From Paenibacillus dokdonensis (GTDB lineage Bacteria > Bacillota > Bacilli > Paenibacillales > Paenibacillaceae): a stretch of DNA of 64,000 bases. The notes below the pieces were generated by a model. The model was given only the letters and a program-made list of their open reading frames with translations. It was not told the DNA's origin and made no database searches. Below are positions 63,139 through 64,000 of this stretch, piece by piece (the stretch's first letter is position 1; every line of letters begins with the position of its first letter). The DNA is taken from positions 3,713,674 through 3,777,673 of the forward strand of contig NZ_STGQ01000001.1 in NCBI RefSeq assembly GCF_004916975.1, given 5' to 3'. Made by a program: the position numbers and the translations under genes.

Positions 63139-63172
63139 TAAGTAACATTACAATAAACAAGTAAGTTACTTA
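63139..63172 (+). promoter_or_regulatory. Palindromic operator candidate upstream of the SDR gene
   Basis: TAAGTAAC at 63139-63146 and the palindrome AAGTAAGTTACTT (arms AAGTAA/TTACTT around G) at 63159-63171; overall TAAGTAAC ... GTTACTTA. AGTAAC-type half-sites are seen at HxlR/MarR-like operators. It lies 29 bases before the ATG, in the promoter region of the last gene. Confidence 0.5.
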
Positions 63173-63200
63173 ATTATCTATTTTTTGAGGAGGCCTGTAC

Positions 63201-63950
63201 ATGAAATTTACAGACAAAACAATCCTTGTTACCGGCGGCGCAGGCGGTATTGGTAAAGGTATCGTCACAGCACTGGCTAAAGAAGGAGCACGCGTTGTTT
63301 TCTTTGATATTAATGAGGAAAAGGGTAAAGCTACTGAAGAGGAAATCAGCAAAATTTCCGAGTGCATGTTTGTAAAAGTGAACTTGATGGAGAAAGACGA
63401 CGTCGTAGCAGGCTTTCAAAAGGTGATTGATAAATATAAGACCATTCATGGTCTCGTAAACTGCGCACAAGCATCCAAAAATGTACCTTTCTTGGACACT
63501 ACGGAAAAAGAATTCGAGCTTGCCTTCGGCACAGGTTTCTGGCCAACATTCCATCTTATGAAGCTTAGCTATCCACACTTAAAAGAAAACGAAGGTTCGA
63601 TCGTCAACTTCGCTTCCGGCGCAGGGCTGAAGGGCATGTTAACACAAACGTCATACGCCGCAGCCAAAGAAGCCATTCGCGGCATTTCCCGCGTTGCAGC
63701 GAACGAATGGGGTCCAGACAACATTAACATCAACATCGTGTGCCCGATCGCCAATTCGGAAGGCGTTGCAGAATGGAGAGAGCACAATGCTGAAGCCTAC
63801 GATCAAATGGTGAGCGCGATTCCGGTCCGCCGACTCGGCGATCCGGAGCAGGATATCGGCCGCGTTGTTTGCTTCCTCCTGAGTAAAGATGCCAAATTCA
63901 TGACAGGCCAAACGATTATGGTTGACGGCGGAAGCGTCATGATGCGCTAA
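63201..63950 (+). CDS. Short-chain dehydrogenase with atypical NNAG motif
   Basis: A 249-residue SDR. The NAD(P) site is TGGAGGIGKGI (about residues 11-21). The usual NNAG is replaced by NCAQA (about 91-95). The catalytic Ser (FASGAGLKG), Tyr and Lys (YAAAKEA) are intact, and TGQTIMVDGGSVM ends the fold. It looks like a full-length SDR oxidoreductase of unknown substrate. GAGGAGG lies before the ATG. A palindromic operator candidate lies in the promoter, so it may be induced by an electrophile or other signal. Confidence 0.82.
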   Translation: MKFTDKTILVTGGAGGIGKGIVTALAKEGARVVFFDINEEKGKATEEEISKISECMFVKVNLMEKDDVVAGFQKVIDKYKTIHGLVNCAQASKNVPFLDTTEKEFELAFGTGFWPTFHLMKLSYPHLKENEGSIVNFASGAGLKGMLTQTSYAAAKEAIRGISRVAANEWGPDNININIVCPIANSEGVAEWREHNAEAYDQMVSAIPVRRLGDPEQDIGRVVCFLLSKDAKFMTGQTIMVDGGSVMMR

Positions 63951-64000
63951 ACTTACAGGCTTCCACGATTAAAAACAAAGGCATCCGGTCTCTGATGACA

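Overview
This window comes from a Gram-positive endospore former of the Bacillales, most likely Paenibacillus or a close relative. The evidence is an intact sigK, a gpr-spoIIP-(yqxA)-lepA-hemW block, a spoVAC-spoVAD-spoVAE operon, comE genes, the yqeG-yqeH-aroE-yqeI-nadD-yqeK-rsfS-yqeM operon, a T-box leader for leuS and strong AAGGAGG ribosome sites. I saw no tRNA, rRNA, CRISPR array or insertion sequence.

Layout. 1-7.4 kb (minus strand): the 5' end of a Rossmann-fold gene, an ArgA-like acetyltransferase, hemW, lepA, a yqxA-like gene, spoIIP and gpr. 7.4-12.2 kb: rpsT, an MFS exporter, an OmpR-type two-component system and a metallophosphoesterase. 12.3-20.5 kb: holA, an ECF sigma/anti-sigma pair, comEC, comEB, comEA and divergent comER. 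20.6-31 kb: leuS with its T-box, a 52-codon gene behind a forespore-type promoter, a YoxD-like reductase and the yqe operon. 31-35.5 kb: MoxR, DUF58 and transglutaminase proteins. 35.7-41.2 kb: spoVA genes, an M42 peptidase, an FMN reductase, a LytTR-only regulator with a cre site and an SDR. 41.6-42.4 kb: sigK with a SigE-type promoter.

42.4-49.6 kb is an accessory block that looks A/T-rich by eye. It holds a TetR regulator, a 14-TM drug exporter and a sugar locus (AraC regulator, lipoprotein binding protein, GH29 alpha-L-fucosidase). The araC and fucosidase reading frames are each broken by an apparent one-base loss, and the binding protein has no permease genes nearby. A 17-bp direct repeat (42373-42389 and 49593-49609) brackets the block. 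The sugar promoter has AraC-style direct repeats at its -35 and a perfect cre site before the ribosome site.

49.6-56.6 kb: a VOC protein, a complete Des/DesK/DesR membrane-fluidity module with a matching inverted repeat, a lactonase, a DnaQ-type exonuclease and an aldo/keto reductase. 56.7-64 kb: a periplasmic-type sugar dehydrogenase cluster made of two tandem 571-residue GMC flavoproteins, a small subunit with a Tat signal and a neighbouring tatC-tatA pair, plus a sporulation-type lipoprotein and a final SDR behind a palindromic operator. The Tat-linked dehydrogenase cluster and the repeat-flanked block are the parts most worth a second look.
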